Shown piece after piece: positions 24,140 to 37,043 of a stretch of DNA of 64,000 bases (positions within the stretch are counted from its first letter, which is position 1; each line of letters starts with the position of its first letter). The notes beneath the pieces were generated by a model that saw only the letters and a program-made list of their open reading frames with translations, searched no databases and was not told the origin of the DNA. Origin of the DNA: Albula goreensis (lineage: Eukaryota; Chordata; Actinopteri; Albuliformes; Albulidae); NCBI GenBank assembly GCA_022829145.1, contig CM040742.1, positions 18,312,631 through 18,376,630 of the forward strand. The letters run 5' to 3'. The translations under genes and the position numbers were made by a program.

Positions 24140-25652
24140 ATGCAGAAAATGTCAGAAGTTGGCTAAACTACCTAATGTGAATGTGAAATTAATAGGTGAA
24201 TCACTGGTGTTCAGTTGGACCTACTCTGTCGAGTTTGGAGTTGTAACTCACTTTTTCCTTATTTATTATTTAGAAGTGCCCAACGTTCTGTCTTTTATAG
24301 TCGATGTTATTAATTGGTAAAAGCAAGAATTGCATCAACATTTTCTACAAATATCATTTTTATTAGATGATACCCCACTCATCATAGCCAGCAAAAAAAA
24401 TGAGAAGAACTGTTGGGTCCATATGTGGAAAATAAAATTGTTTTGGACACCTTGTTTGACTGCGGTCAAATATGATACATCATTATGTTAAACACTGTTA
24501 CAAATCTTCCTCGGTGCAAGGTGTTCTTTTCTAATTTTTGTAATATATTGCAAAATACTTCAAAACCCTCGTTCCATTTCTCTGAGTGGTAGAGTAGGGT
24601 GAAATGTGAAATTATTTTTTTGTACATCATCAGTTTTGTGCAGCCAGACTTTGAATGAATACATTGTTTTCCTTTACGTTAATAGACTTGGATGTGGTCT
24701 ACTTGAAGTTGGAAATTGGACAAATATTTAATGGAAAGCCATATTGAATTTATTGTAAGAACTCGCTGACAAATCTGTTGAATCATGCATTTTTTGCTAC
24801 TGGCAAATTCAGTATTTGTGTTACTGGTTTACAGGGTGCAGGAAATACTAAATACTAATACTAAAACCCTACAACAAACAAGGACAACAAAAATGTCCAC
24901 TGATCCCTATGAAATAAGAAATAAAATGCTCATTTGACCCTGGATCATCTTTTTATATGCTGTAAATATCTAAACCTAAAAATCTGAGTGCTCATGAAGG
25001 AAATCGGTTGTAATTGACTCACTGAATTCATCCACTGCATCAAGATATCCCAGCAGATTGCCTTAGCCCACTGCAGCCTTCATTTGTCAATATGAATTAG
25101 TGTGGTGAGGGCTGCCTCATAGCTGGGAGGCCACGTGTACAGATCTGTGCAAATCTGGCTTGGTGTTCTGCCCATCCAGCGCTTCAGCACAAACACATGG
25201 GCCTGTGAATCTCTCCTTTGCACTAAAGCAACACACACACACTCACCAGGGTATTAAAAGTAGTGAGGGAACTGGGTACTTTTCAGCCTTTATGTGCAGC
25301 AGTGAATTAGGACCTCTGCTCTTGAAGATACCACCACTGGGGAAATTGTGAGAGAATACACATTGCGGGTTGGAGGGTTCATGAAAGTCATTCACTGTAT
25401 ACTTCTAAAGCAGCACATTCCAGAATGCATAGTTGAAGAGGCCCTTGCAGTATGTATGAAAAAGAAGTTTTTTTTTCCCCCCTCCCTTTGCATTTGTGGT
25501 ATTTGTGCATGGTTGGATAAGCTTGTGCCAGTTTAGAGGGCAAAATGGTCGACTATTTCGTTACTTACATGACAGTGGCTACCTGATTGTTGCTGTGGTT
25601 TATAAGCATATCAGAACTTCGGTTTACAGTATGAACATAGCACCTAAAAATG

Positions 25653-25671
25653 AAAAAAAAAAAAAAAAAAA
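25653..25671. repeat. Poly(A) tract, 19 bases
   Basis: An uninterrupted A run in intron 2. No SINE or LINE body was recognised directly upstream. Confidence 0.9.
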
Positions 25672-26890
25672 TCTAGGTCATCTGCCCTCTGCCAGAAAGC
25701 GTATGTTGCAAGTCAGAAAAACAGAAGCTCATGCTAGTGTTAGTATGCATGGAGAATGCAGAAACAGTATAAGCATTCTGTAATGAAAACGTCCCATGTT
25801 GCATGAGTGGGGCACTCAAAGAACTTGTATAAAAAAATGTACAGTATTTTCTGACTATTTCGGTTTCCAGTGTATGCACATATATTCATTTGTGGGGGGG
25901 GGGGAAGCTAAATTATATATACATTTATTGGCTTCAGGAACCAAAAGAATTGTTTGTGGCGAACTGACAGCCGGATTTGATTTCAGTCATAATTATCCAC
26001 GTTAAAGTATTTTTGGCTTCTTCAAATCAGCATATTGGCGATTTTGTAAGCACCAAATGAAGAAATGCATTTCAGTTTCAAAATGCTTTTCAGCTTTCAG
26101 CTTTGACCTTTTGATATTTTTTTGTCGACCCACATCACTGAGAAGATGGTGTTAAAGAAAAATGAAGGAGGCATAAGCTGCAGCCCACTCAGAGGGAACA
26201 ATAACTGACACTTCACAATTGGTTCACTTACGTATAATTTCATTAGGTGGTCCTGATATCTGTGTAACTTCTTTGAGTTTCTGTACTATATTCGACTCTT
26301 AATAGATGTTTTCATGTAATGATCCACCACATTGTTTTTTGTAGCCAAGAAACATGGAACATTCTGTAATATCAGAATCAGAACATTGAAACCCTTTTTA
26401 GTATGTTTTTTCTTTTTGAACAATGTCTATATGTGTCACAAGGATTATATGGGCTTCTTCCTCTATTGATTGATATGATGTATCAGTATAAAAAAAATGG
26501 TAAATAAAGATATTCATCACATTGTATAATGATGAGACTAGCCTGATTTCAGTCAACCTGAAATAGAGCCATTTTCAATTGTTGAACTGTTTAATGTATG
26601 AGAATTTTTTTTCCTTAATCTGACTTCAGTCATGAAAATGGATATCACAGTGTAACAAACTGTGCAAGGCCCAGTGATATTCTTATATGATCCAAATTAA
26701 ATTCTATGGCCTAAAAGACTCAAAAGTTTAATTTAACTAGGTTTAGTTAGCAAGGATTACAAATATTACTTCACCTTTTCTTCAGTGCTGCAATAATAGC
26801 CTTTTAAGGTTTGTATAGCTAAATTAACTTGTCTGTCTCAATTGTGTTATGTATATTAGATATTATATAATATATAAAAGTTATACAGTA

Positions 26891-26893
26891 TGT

Positions 26894-26945
<52 letters not shown>

Positions 26946-26957
26946 TCACACACACAT
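26891..26957. repeat. Compound (TG)-(TA)13-(CA) microsatellite
   Basis: TG-rich sequence passes into TA at 26903-26928, then CA with one CT interruption. The TG and CA ends are complementary around the TA core, so the tract can fold on itself. Confidence 0.95.
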
Positions 26958-27829
26958 ACTTTGCTGGCTGCTGTATTTCAAAACAAGTCAAGCCCTTTTG
27001 CCTGATACAATTGTATTACTGTTTTCTGTAAGATGCATTAAAATAAAAATACAAGGTTTGGCTTTTGCTATGGAATTGCTTCTGCCTTGGCAGCATAATG
27101 AATGCAGTAACACATTGTGACATGTAGTATCCAGACTGAAATAAAAGCTAGCTTTATGACTAATCACTTTAATGCGCAGTCAATAGCGTTTATAGCCAGT
27201 GATTTTAAGTGTCTCTATAGAGTAACATGTTCCTTCATATTTGAGCTTTTTTGAGAATACAGCCAACCCAGTAAAATGGAATAAAAGGCCATATGGTAAA
27301 AGAGGAAATGCAAACTGGAAGTTGATCTATTTGTACCCAAAAATGGCACTGGTACCATGCAACTCTGAAGAGAATTGTTTATTTCCATTTTTTTGTTTCT
27401 ATTTCAGTGATACCCCTCCCCATCCCCATTTCAAATTCTTGGTTGTGTTTAAACTTGTTTCCTAATCTAAGAGTCAGGGGAGTGGAATTTCCTGCCTCAA
27501 TCCCACTAGTGCTCAAATATGAGTCTCCATTGCATGCGAAATGTCATTCACCAACTCAGCCTGTCATTCTGTTTGTCTGTCCTGCTGCCCACGCTTCCCT
27601 TTTCTTCCCTTTAACACATGCCACCGCCTGCTTCTGCTTCGCTTTGCTACAGCGATATAGTTGATCTGCAGTGTTCTAGAGGGAATGGCCCAGCAATGGG
27701 TATAGTTCCATTTCGTTGGATTGTAGGTTAACCCCAGGGCAGTGGGAGAGGTCAGTCCGGCGTATTAAAGGGGCATATTTTCCCTCCTTAACAATGGCCA
27801 GGATTACGCACAGGACCACCAGCTGCTGA

Positions 27830-27950
27830 TTTTTTTTTTTTTTTTTTTTTTATTATTATTATTTTTATTCTTCGCCCTGGGCTCACCCTACCCGTTTCTG
27901 TTTGTGTGTGTGAGTTTTTTTTTTTTTCTTCCTTTTTTTTCTTTCTCCCC
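27830..27950. repeat. T-rich low-complexity block
   Basis: 23 consecutive T are followed by ATT repeats and, after a short GC-containing stretch, two further T-rich runs up to about 27950. The strand is strongly pyrimidine-biased. Confidence 0.9.
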
Positions 27951-30078
27951 GAAGAGATTGGTCTCTGGACCCTTTCAGAATGTTTGAAAGCAGAGATTAA
28001 CGTCAGGTGAAATTCTTCAAAACTGGGATTCACTTTTATTTGTTTATTTTATGTATATGTATTTATGTATATAGCTACCTACGGCTCACGATAAAGGCAT
28101 CTGTCCCCACAGATGGCCAGGAATTGGGTCGTACTAAAATGCACAACGCAGCTCACATTCCTCATGCTGCAGTGGAGTGAAGCACACAGCGTTGGCCTGT
28201 CCAGCTCCCCCACCCCCTCTTGCCCCACCCCCCTTCAGGATTCCAATAGGCAGATTAGAATTATGCTGGCCTCTAGCCAATCCCTGCATATTTTTAAACA
28301 GAGAAGCATCAGTGTTTTACTGTTTCTTTTTTTCTCAGGACGGATAACATCTGTCTACGTTTTTTGCTTTCCATTGCTCCTCCCAGAGAGCTGTTGGGTC
28401 ACTTGGTTTCTCCTGTTTGTCCTGCAGAATCGTAAAGGTAGTCTCCATGATGGTAGTCTCCTGTGAAGGAACAGGTTGTGGCCTTGCTAAAAAGAGCAGC
28501 GTTGATGCTGGAACCCTTGACCTGTTTAAACTGTGTACAGTCGCCACATGTGGAAACACACTGTAGTTTGTGGAGGACAAATTGTATTAAGAATTTGGCA
28601 GCTTTGTTGATGCCATTAAGGGCTTATGTTAGTTTGTGTAACATATATGTGTTCCCCGCTTTCCAAAATATTGAATGTATATTTCCTGAATTTGGAATTT
28701 TTTTGGCCTCTTAATGGTTCAGCGTTTTTTGCTTGGACAATTTTTGTCCTCGTTTGTTTGCATGTTTGTTTGAGTTCTTGACAAGCAGTTTCAATATCTG
28801 CCTTGCAGAGATTTAGGCCATTGCATCAAAGCAAGCTCATAATTATCGCAACCTACTGTTGGCCTCTGGTGTCAGCTCACAGTTCAACACATTAATAATC
28901 TGCTTCATGTCTCCTTGGACTAAGGAATGAATCAACATGAAAGAGGAAAAGGGATACGCTATAAGTTTTGCCATCTGCCCGATTTAGCGGGATTTGACAA
29001 CAAATCACAGTTCATTAAGAGCGTGTTTCCAGTGAATATCATAATCTGCTGCAAATGTCAGTGGTATGGAAAATACTGTTGTGACGGCACTACATCAGTT
29101 AGTTGTAAACATCATTTAGGCAAATTTCATATTTGACACTATGTTGATGTATTTGGTTTTGCTGCACAGCCAAATCTTTCCCAATATTTTTCTAGTGCAG
29201 AGATTAAACAAATAGTCTTGTCTGATATAGCCCAAGCAATTTTTAATTGTAGGGGTTTTTCCTGTTCTTTAAGAAGGCAGTTGGTTGAGATCTGAAAGAA
29301 ATAAGGACCCTTCTAAGAAATGGATTGTTTTCAAAATTATCTGATATGTCATCTATAATGATGAAAGGCCTTGGAGCATTTGCTGTCTCCAGGCTGGCTC
29401 AGGGAAAAAAATTTGCTGTATGTTTTCTACGTCTGTGCTGTCACTCTTCCAAATTCAGTTGTTTGAATCCAGGGAAGTATTAATATCTTGTTAAGCTATT
29501 GACATTATCTGTTTTTATCAACCCCTGGCCTTTTCTCTGTCTTTCTTTTTTTCTGCAGGAAACAGTTTTACCAGCTCTACGTCTGCTTCTCCATTTTGAA
29601 AGATGCAGACAAAATTCGATCATCTCTGTTTATAAATAGTAAGATGATGCTGGTGAGAGGGGAAAAAATCATGAATTACTGCAATACGTGTGAATAGTAA
29701 CATACTTGAAAATGGATGTTGCTCAGGCGGAAAGAGCTGGAGGCTTGTTTTCACAATGTTGGGGGAAGAGATATAAATGCACCCAAGCGCATCTGTCCTG
29801 TGTCCTTTTGATCAAACTGGTAAGGAGGAATTCAGCTAATGTCAGCCGGGTTGCTTTTGGGTACACTTACCATGTGTGTACCTGAGCTAAGTGAGATTGT
29901 TCAGGCTGACGACAGCCATGCTGAATTACAGAAGGACTCGGCCTTATGGATGCAGCATTTCTGTTTCCTTTCCCTCTTCCTGCCTTTCCCCAGATAGCCG
30001 AGTCGAGTGGTATTCACATTTAGGGGTGAAACAGTTCGCCAAGTTTGTGTGCTTGGTAAATACCTTCCTTTAATGCTA

Positions 30079-30290
30079 TGGGGCAGCCTGTAGTCTAGTG
30101 GCTAAGATACATAACTGGGACCCTTGAGGTTGGCAGTTCAAGCCCCAGTCCAGCCGCAGCAAGAACATCATTGCTGTTGGTCCCTTGAGCAAGGCCCCTA
30201 ACCCCACATTGCCCCCAGGGGGGATTGGCCCTTGGTTAGCCCAATCAACTGTAAGTTGCTTTGGATAAAAGCATCAGCTAAAGGCTTTTA
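30079..30290 (+). mobile_element. tRNA-derived SINE with teleost 3' tail
   Basis: The head begins GGGGCAGCC and has an RNA polymerase III A box TAGTCTAGTGG (30091-30101) and a B-box-like AGTTCAAGCCC (30135-30145). The body contains CTTGAGCAAGGCCCCTAACC, and the end carries the common fish SINE tail (TAAGTTGCTTTGGATAAAAG then CATCAGCTAAA). It is nearly full length and the best preserved SINE in the window. It resembles the V-SINE/HE1 type of fish SINE, but the exact family cannot be fixed without a repeat library. Confidence 0.88.
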
Positions 30291-33200
30291 AAGGAGGACA
30301 GGCTTACAGTTGAAATTGTTTCATGCAAACCCTTTTCAAAACAGAAAACAATGTTCTCTGCTTATAAGAGGGATAGCTTTATAGCTAGCTTTTTTAATTG
30401 TAACAAAGAACACCAGTATGAATAAAAATTATTTAAAAAGCTGGAAGCACATCAAAACAGAGTACAAATAGTAGAGTACAAATTAGGCTAGGCTCTATTC
30501 AGCTACCCTATGTAAAAAAAAAGAAGGCAGACTATTTAAAGTAGCCTATATTTACAGACAACCAACTATTTGTCCTACAAGCTGACCACGGATTATTTGC
30601 AACGAATGAGTCAGGTCAACATGGTCAGATTCCAGAGCGTTTTGCCCACTCTGTTGAGAACACACGCTCTGACTGCACAGATGTGCCAGGAATGTGCAAA
30701 TGCTGATCATATCCAGGGATTTCTAGTGCATGTACAGCCATGGACATTGATGGAATTATATGGAGCACAATATGACAAACCATTAAAAAAAATCATAACC
30801 CCTGCATACAAGCTATTTAGCATGGTGGCTAGCTATAGAGCTCTAATACTTGCCATCCATTTTAGGATTATTAGAACAGGTAGGTCTACCTAGCTGGTTA
30901 AATTCACTCAATCAACTGTTTGTTTCTTGAACTTGCTAGATGGCTACTAAAAAGGCTTGAGCCAATGCACATCAAGTGCACAGTGGGGCCTCAGCCTTCT
31001 CTACACTCTCTCACATTCTCTCGTAGTGAGATCGATGAAACCTTGTAGGCATAATAGCAGTTATGTAGCTATCACGGAATATTTATTTAGCAGTTTAGAA
31101 TGATCAAATTTCAATCCAAGTCACATTAAATATTTATACAAAACAATTCTGAATTTAAAATAAATATCATTGCAGATTCCACAATTTTGAGGCTTAAGAA
31201 CGATAAAGTTTCCAGCTCCCATCGAATAGAAGGAAATGATAGTTTGTTAAAGCCAATTGTTGCTTTTCATCACCTAAGCTCTTTAGTAATTAAGCAAAGT
31301 AACAGCAGAGCTGTTCTTTGTCCTCAAACGTGTCATTCAGTAAAATGCAATTGGTAGCAATAGGCTTGCAAAAGAAACTACTGTATAAGCCCTAATACTG
31401 AAATATACCCTTCTATAACATCGCTTCAGCACTGTGGTCTATACTTGTTAATTATGCTGATCTCTGCGATACATGCTTACATATTCACAGGTCTTTCAGA
31501 TCTCCCAGTTTTCATAACCATTTAAAGCAAAAAAAAAAGAAGAAATAATTTCTACAAGCTGAAATTTGTGTATAAAAGTATTATTATTAAAGCTGTGGTC
31601 ATTTATTTAAGCTGTGGTAAAAATTGAAGCAAGCATGGAAAAAGCTATTAGAATATAGAAATTTCTAATAATACTTGCATTTTTCATTTGATGGCATTTG
31701 ATTCATTTGATGGTTTTTGCTGAGTTAATGAGCACCTAATTCAAGATAAAACTTGAAGTATTAAAACACTCATAGTTTTGCTGCACACTGATACATTATA
31801 TGTTCTGTAAAACTGAGTTTGACTATATTTATTTTGTTGGACATAGTCTTACTTTTTTTCCATTACTCAAAAACAGGTTTACCATAAGTTGTTTTTCTCA
31901 TCACAATAATTACTCTTAAGAATAATTGGGAATTGGCAGGTGTGTGACAAGAAAGCAAAAATAATTAAACGTGCACATCTTCCAGCAACAGGTGAAGTAC
32001 TGAATCCTCTTTTTGTTGGAACTCAGAGGTCAGGTCCGTAGGACAATACGTTTCACACTAGGCTGTGAAAGCCAGTGTTGCACCGAAGGTAAATTAGCAC
32101 ACTTTTGCTGAAAGATGTTTGAGTTAACTGAGCTTTTTTTAAAATATGCCAGTGCACATCTTTACCCAGTATGCAAGGTCATGAGCACGTCAGAACACTT
32201 TGATTACGGTTGACTGTTCCTAATCTCCTGAAATGAATGTTGGAGGTGAATATGATTTTGAAAATGCCTAGTCTAGCTCTGCTATTCATACAGCTATTAA
32301 CTTCTGTGTCATGTTCAAAACAATAGTGTCTCCTTTTCAGACATGTAATATTCCCAGGTGGCACAAAAACATGCAGGCATTTATTTCCTTTTAATTCTTT
32401 TGCTGAATCGATTCTCATTCCAAGCGACAGTACTTGGCGAACCATGCGTCCTTCGAGGTGCCTGGACAAAAGGTCTCCGATTGTGAGTTGGTATGGTTGG
32501 CATGGCAGTTGATGCTAATATTGAAATGTATTTGTGTGGAATATCAGGTTTAATCAATCCAATTTTTCAGTTTGTTATTTTCTGCAGATCATTACTTGAA
32601 TTGCCACTCTTTCACACAGCATAGTTATTAACCACTCTTCATATATGTGTTGTAGGAGAAGATTATATGGATAAATAACACTTGGACTGTATCTAAAACA
32701 ACAAATATAGAAGTTTCACTTGGGTTCATTTTACTTTTCTGTATTCCTGTGGTATGCTTACATGCAATATTCTGTAGCAGTCAGCATGCTACGTTTGCCA
32801 TAGTTGACTGCCAACTGTATTGCAGTACGTCAGATTTTCTCTTCCTTTTCAGTTCTAGTCACTGCTGTGCTGTTAAACTTGCTGTTGGTACTTGTTTACT
32901 GAACCTAATCAGTCATTTTCACTATAGTCACTAGAACTAAAACTCGGCTATTTTGTGGACTCACATTGTTGTTGATACAGAATTAGTCCTGCTTCTTTCA
33001 CATGACAGATGCAGTATTTACACATTCCTAATTAATTGTATGCTGGGTGGGCTTGCTGAGTCAAAAATGACTGAAAAGTTACTACATAGGTAAAATCCCA
33101 TTGGCTCCAGGTTATTCTAGAGTTTTCTCAACTCTAAGAAGGGCAACAAATTTAAATCTAATAATGATAATAGTGTTATCCTCAGTAAATGGATTTGTTA

Positions 33201-34078
33201 ACCCTTCTCAAAAAATTTTGTGTGCTGACTATCCACATGAATCCACATCTGCATTTGCAAAGTTCAAAGACAGATCATTGGTCTTGTTCATTGTAGCTTG
33301 TGAAGACTGGGCAATAAACAGGGAAGGTGTACACTTTGGCTCTGTAAACAAATGATACCATAGGTACTCAGCTTTGGACTAGTTGTTTGGTGCTACAGAA
33401 AAGTGAAATTATTCTGAAAAGGAGAGATTGTTTTTTTATGAATATATTTTTTGATTGCAAACACTTTTGAGAATACAGCTGACCCTTAGAATATTAAAAA
33501 TGGGATTGTAATGTTGAAACACATTTTAAGGCCTTGCCCAGAGAATTGTGAAATATTGCAGAAATGTTACCTTATCAGCATGAAAGATAACCAGTGCCTT
33601 TTTTTGTAGTTGCATTGTAAGTTTTGACCCAGCGATAGAGTGGGGTCCTTTAAAAATCTTTACACTGTGCTAAAACACACCTTGAGGTTTGGTAAAGGCT
33701 GTCAGAGGAGTGCAACGTGTCAAAAATCCCTGAAGTAAAACGGCAGTATTTCTCTCACTGGTAGGCCCCCCACACAGCTCTCATCAACAATGACTAGGAA
33801 CAGATGGTGAAACACAACACAGCGATTTACATGTGGGTTCAATCGGGAGGCCTTTTGTGGATGACAGGCGGCTCGAGTGGGAGTGAGCATGTTTGTGCGC
33901 GACCCCAGGGTTGTTTTGGAGCTCACGCTCCTGCCTGACTGGGTTGGTGTTAGGGCAACCAGGCACTCCTGCAAAATCTCCCTATGTCACGCTAGAGCAT
34001 TGGAGCATCAGCCTGACTCGGCCATTTCGTTCTTTCCCCCATTTTATTTGATACGCATGTTCACCCATTTGTGCATGC

Positions 34079-34099
34079 ACACACACACACACACACACA
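34079..34099. repeat. (CA)10 microsatellite
   Basis: A short CA dinucleotide tract within intron 2. Confidence 0.92.
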
Positions 34100-37006
34100 T
34101 GCACACAGCTCTAATAACTCGTATGTCCCACCCCTGCCCCATCACACACTTTCCACAGTTATGCTGTGTGACCTCGGCCTATTTCACATTTCTGGTTACA
34201 AACATTTTGTGCTTCACTCGGTTGCTTTTCACGCAAATTTCACTTATAGGCTTGATTTGTTTCACCACACCCCCCACCCCCTCCCCAGCCACCTATCCCA
34301 CCCCTTTGCCTCCTCCTCCCCCCTTCCCCAAAACCTGCTATTTTTATCGTCCTGGTTGCAAAACCTGTTTGACACAGAATGATTAACTGAACTCTTCACA
34401 CGGAGGAGTGCCAAACAAACTCTGCACTCACTGGTTCAACAGCAGCTTTATCAAATGAGCGAGGTCCAGTAAGGCCCCGCCACTGTGCTTGTGATATATT
34501 CAGCCAATGACAGTGGCCCTGACACTTGACCTCTGTGTGTGTTATTTATCTCTGCCTACCTGCTTCTCTCTTCTCCTTTTCACTCATCTTTTGCTCTTTC
34601 CCCCCCAGCACGATGTCTGAATAGCATTAGGATGTTGTTGTAGTATTCCAGGCAATTTTGAATGTGTATTGTGTTTCTTCTATGACTTTTGCCTGGTTGA
34701 GTTTGTCCTATTTGAGAGCTTAATATTCACTTTCACCCATACATATGTTGATGGTTAGATGAAAACAGTTTACATGTGTTTTTTGCTGGTGTAATGTCCG
34801 CTCAGGCTGTCTCGTGCCCCCCCTTTTGAGAGGTTGACTTACCAAGCGTAAATGTTTTCTCTTTGCGGTGGCATGGAAAAGATACTAAATATTTATCAAC
34901 CTTTATTGATTACCCTCTTTTTATGACTTTTCTTCAAATACCACAGAAAATTCAGTTAATTACATGTGGTTGGTTCTTAATTGTTTTCTCCACAACTAAA
35001 TTACTAGTTGAAGGAATTTAACAGAAGAATTGTTTAAGGACGACCTTGTAAGAGAATTGGGCCATGTTTTTGTAATGTGCTGTTGTAGAAACATGAGTAA
35101 AAAGAAAATATGAGAACCCTGTTAACTTAAGTTTATCTCTCTTGCTCCAATGAGATGGGGAAGCTGGAATGATAATGATGGAATGAGAAAAAGATCAACA
35201 GTATTAGCCTGCATACATAACTATGTAAACTTTAACTGTTAGTAGCAAATATTTAAATCATAATTAAACGATATAGGGACTTATTTATAGTTTGAACACA
35301 CGGAAGGAGAAGGAAACTAGAAGTGGTGACAGGGCTGTTTTAAGTACAATGATCTCTCTATCCATACTTTCCCATGCACAAATTAGTTTTTTTTTTTCCT
35401 GAGTTCCTTACTTTTGCAATGACTTTCACAATATGCCAGTGTAATTTTTCTTGCAATACAGAGTATTTTATTTTGCAATTATGGGCCAAATATATTATAT
35501 TAATATGCATATGAAAACATTCTGTGATCCACAATAAATTATTCACAGGTCACTCTGCTGTAGTGCATTTTTTTGATCCTTTGGTGGCTGTTAGCTAACT
35601 GGTAGCTGACTTTGTGAGCTGGTAGATCCTAGAAAGCCCTGCCCTGCTTGGCCAGCCATTGTCAGACAAGTTGACTCAGATGGACATTTGAGCTGCTTAG
35701 CAGATGAAGTCCATCAGTAACTGCTTACTTAGGATTCCTTAATTGTGTAATTTGGTTGCAGATTTGCTCTAGCACTTTGGAACTGTCCATACCTGAGTTG
35801 AGGGGATTATTCTGTAAAGCAGTGGCATTTTTTTTAACCAGGTTTGATTATAACAGCGATGTATTTTTTATTCTGATGACTATCAACTGTTTTATAAAGG
35901 TGTTATGTGTGGTTTTGTTCTGCATTGGTGTTGAAACACAAGTTGTAGCTATTTGCTTGTATTTTAGAGCAAATCTTTTGGTAGTATGGCCATGCATCGA
36001 ATGACATTCAGAAACTCAAAATACATTTTCCACAATGCTCTAATTTAGTGAAAAACCCCTCTTGGTTCATTTTTTGGTTGCATTATCTGTTGCGCGCCTC
36101 CTTAAGAGATTCATGACCAATTCTTTGATAAGTAAGACTTTTCCTCACAACCAACAGCCAATTAAGCAACTGCTAACAACTGATTGAGCAGAAGAACTGT
36201 CATGTGTGACTGTAGTGCTCATATCAAGGAAGAAATTTGTAAATTGGAGAGTTTTAATTGTTACAGTAGGGTCTGCTTTAGATTGTGAAATTATACGAAA
36301 AGGTTGGTCATATTCATTGTCCAATGTATTTTCATTTTTAATTCTGTTTCAGCTGAATAATGCAGAAAAACAAATAAGAACCCACTGGAAAGTTCTGGAA
36401 TATAGCTGTTTGAGATACAACTCTTCAATATAGTGACCTGGCTGGGTTGACAGCAAAGCCCTTTGGACAGTTCTGTCGCTAGCTCTTTGATATTAAGGGA
36501 TAAATCATCAAAACATATTGTAAATATTTTCTGTTGAAATGTTATAGAGTCTATAATGTATTTTTATGGTATGTAACAGTCCTCTGGCTAACTCATCTGG
36601 CATGTTCAGAATGAAGATTTGTGGAATTGAGGAGATTTTGCAAAATACTGAGTGAATGTTTTTAATGTGGCACCACATTAAAGAGGCAGAAATGCTGTTT
36701 TTAATCTGGATAACAAGATAATTTGTTCCTGTTTTACTTTGAATATTTATTTGATGTTAATAGTAATCACTGTCACTGGTAAGACTAGCATTAAGGGCTA
36801 ATTATGTATATTCTCTGCTGTGAAATCTTTTTAATAGTTAGAAAAATGGCAAATTATGTTGGTGGGAGGTCTGCTCACATAGACCTGTATTAAAGGTTTG
36901 TGGGCATAATTGTTATGAACATTGACATTTAATTTTTTGGTTTTTTTAAATATGCAAAGCACTGTTGGATTGCATGTTATTTGAGTTAACTTATCCTTTA
37001 GTGTAT

Positions 37007-37011
<5 letters not shown>

Positions 37012-37038
<27 letters not shown>
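37012..37038. repeat. Poly(A) tract, 27 bases
   Basis: A pure A run of 27. It sits just before a block of balanced composition (37060-37270). No retroposon body was recognised upstream. Confidence 0.93.

Positions 37039-37043
<5 letters not shown>

Larger units (their letters stand above)
24140..30078 (+). other. Intron 2 segment 1: AT-rich, simple repeats, one exon-like site
   Basis: The sequence is AT-rich with the TG/TA/CA microsatellite, an 11-G run (25894-25904), the A19 run and a T-rich block. A strong splice-acceptor-like site ends at 29558. No gene was recognised on either strand. Confidence 0.6.

Noticed and set aside
33877-34386. 169-codon frame rich in His-Thr and Pro
   Set aside because: It spans the CA microsatellite and a C-rich stretch. 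The amino acid bias follows base composition and no homology is seen.
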